Shown here: positions 33,883-34,805 of the stretch, piece after piece | How positions within the stretch are numbered: position 1 is the stretch's first letter | How the letters are laid out: each line of letters starts with the position of its first letter | Position numbers and translations under genes: made by a program | NCBI GenBank assembly: GCA_020425925.1 | Contig: JAGQRB010000022.1 | Coordinates: forward strand, 1-34,805 | Direction of reading: 5' to 3' | Length of the DNA stretch: 34,805 bases | Origin: Planctomycetota bacterium | GTDB lineage: Bacteria; Planctomycetota; UBA1135; UBA2386 | Notes under the pieces: generated by a model | The model's database searches: none | Told to the model about the DNA's origin: nothing | Seen by the model: only the letters and a program-made list of their open reading frames with translations

Positions 33883-34805
33883 CGTCCGCCGACATCGCAG
33901 CGTTGACCGCCGCCGCGAGCTCCGCGCGAGTGAACGGCTTGGCGAGCGCGGCGACGAAGCCCGCGGCACGATGGTTCGCCATCGTCGGGTCGTCCGAGTA
34001 GCCGCTCGCGACGATCGCGCGCACGCCGGGGGCCTGGCTCCGCATCGCGTGCAGGGCCTGTCGGCCGCCCATGCCACCCGGAATCGTGAGGTCGACGATG
34101 ACGAGGTCGAACGGCGTATTGTCGCGCAGGTGCGACGAGTGCAGCGCCACGGCTTGCTCGCCGTCGGCGACGGTCTCGACGCGGAACCCCCAACGCTCGA
34201 GCATGCGTCGGTAGATGTCACGGATCGGAGCGTCGTCCTCGAGCACGAGGATCGCGCCTTCGCCGCTCGGCTCGGCCGCGGTTGTCGGCTCCGCTGGCAC
34301 ACTGGTCGCGTTCGACGCGGGGAAGAACGCGCGGAACTCCGTGCCCGCGCCGACGCGTGAGCGGAAGGACAGTGCGCCGCCGTGATTTCGGCAGATCGCG
34401 AACGCCGTGGCCAGGCCGAGTCCGCTGCCGCCGACCTTGGTGGTGAAGTACGGATCGAAGACGTGGTCGCGGACATCGTCCGGGATGCCGACACCGTTGT
34501 CGGTGAAGTCGATGCGGACGTGGCGCTGGCCGGCGCCGGACGTCGCCGTCATCGGGTCACCGCGGAAGTTCGATGCCCGGATCCGCAGTCGGCCACCCGC
34601 CGAGGTTGCCTGCTGTGCGTTGATGATCAGGTTGCTGACGACCTGGCCGAATTGCCCGTGGTCGACCTCGGCGAGCCAGAGATCCGGCGGGACGTCGAGA
34701 TCGATCCGCATGTGGGAGCCGGCGCCCGCGAGGTCGACGGCCTCGCGCAGCAGGGCGCCGACGTCCGCGGCCCGCCGGACCGGCCGACCGCCCCGTTCGA
34801 ACGCG
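33836..34805 (-). CDS. Hybrid sensor histidine kinase with C-terminal receiver, N-terminus outside window
   Basis: About 323 residues are visible and the frame is open to the right edge, so the sensor and His-phosphotransfer region are missing. An internal ATG at 34711 is not the start, because coding continues upstream (AADVGALLREAVDL). The HATPase_c domain shows the N-box NLIINAQQAT, G1 DNGVGIP, F-box DPYFTTKVGG and G2 GSGLGLATAFAI. A receiver domain follows: ILVLEDDAPIRDIYRRML, phospho-acceptor Asp in VIVDLTIPGGMGG, and the conserved Lys in ALAKPF. This is the usual layout of soluble or PAS-containing hybrid kinases. Its signal and partner are outside the window. The 3' end overlaps the patatin gene. 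Confidence 0.92.
   Translation of the reverse strand, partial: AFERGGRPVRRAADVGALLREAVDLAGAGSHMRIDLDVPPDLWLAEVDHGQFGQVVSNLIINAQQATSAGGRLRIRASNFRGDPMTATSGAGQRHVRIDFTDNGVGIPDDVRDHVFDPYFTTKVGGSGLGLATAFAICRNHGGALSFRSRVGAGTEFRAFFPASNATSVPAEPTTAAEPSGEGAILVLEDDAPIRDIYRRMLERWGFRVETVADGEQAVALHSSHLRDNTPFDLVIVDLTIPGGMGGRQALHAMRSQAPGVRAIVASGYSDDPTMANHRAAGFVAALAKPFTRAELAAAVNAAMSADVNGARAAPAPRPGAP

Overview
The window is a gene-dense, very GC-rich piece of bacterial chromosome. Its best fit is Planctomycetota or a close environmental relative. Three things point there: two secreted sulfatases, three secreted proteins with a related C-terminal beta-rich module of the kind common in large planctomycetal secretomes, and many genes that start at GTG or TTG or lack a clear Shine-Dalgarno. 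No integrase, transposase, phage gene or CRISPR array is visible. The taxonomic call is inference from gene content only.

Layout. 1-3060: a partial secreted amidohydrolase (minus), divergent from an SGNH-hydrolase-like membrane protein and a lipoprotein esterase (plus). 3077-5503: two secreted modular proteins (minus), meeting the esterase at a hairpin that contains both stop codons. 5839-8248: sulfatase plus EamA/DMT exporter (plus). 8211-12428 (minus): an NmrA-like oxidoreductase, a collapsed DUF1772 remnant, a second sulfatase with a C-terminal lectin-like domain, and a secreted lectin-like protein; a divergent AraC regulator follows at 12540. 13564-14788: a tightly overlapping ArsR - AHSA1/SRPBCC - DUF1801 operon with an AT-rich operator. 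14799-17630: a small lipoprotein, tRNA-Arg(CCU), and a lipoprotein prolyl oligopeptidase.

17815-26761 is the centrepiece: six co-directional genes, most of them touching or nearly so. They encode a GabD-like aldehyde dehydrogenase, a GabT-like aminotransferase, a nitrilase-superfamily amidase, a 933-residue PLP decarboxylase with a long N-terminal extension, a stand-alone ATP-grasp ligase and a C45-type Ntn hydrolase. This looks like a route from a basic amino acid, through an amine or amide, to an omega-amino acid and then a dicarboxylate. The ligase and Ntn hydrolase suggest an amide-conjugated intermediate. Converging on it (26737-29273) is an operon of an APC amino-acid permease and a GluR0-type ligand-gated potassium channel, which suggests transport and sensing of the same class of compound.

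29385-32498: an AraC regulator divergent from a zinc alcohol dehydrogenase - aldo/keto reductase operon, with AraC-style direct repeats and two perfect 12-bp palindromes in the intergenic region. 32545-34805: a patatin-like lipoprotein, convergently overlapping a partial hybrid histidine kinase.
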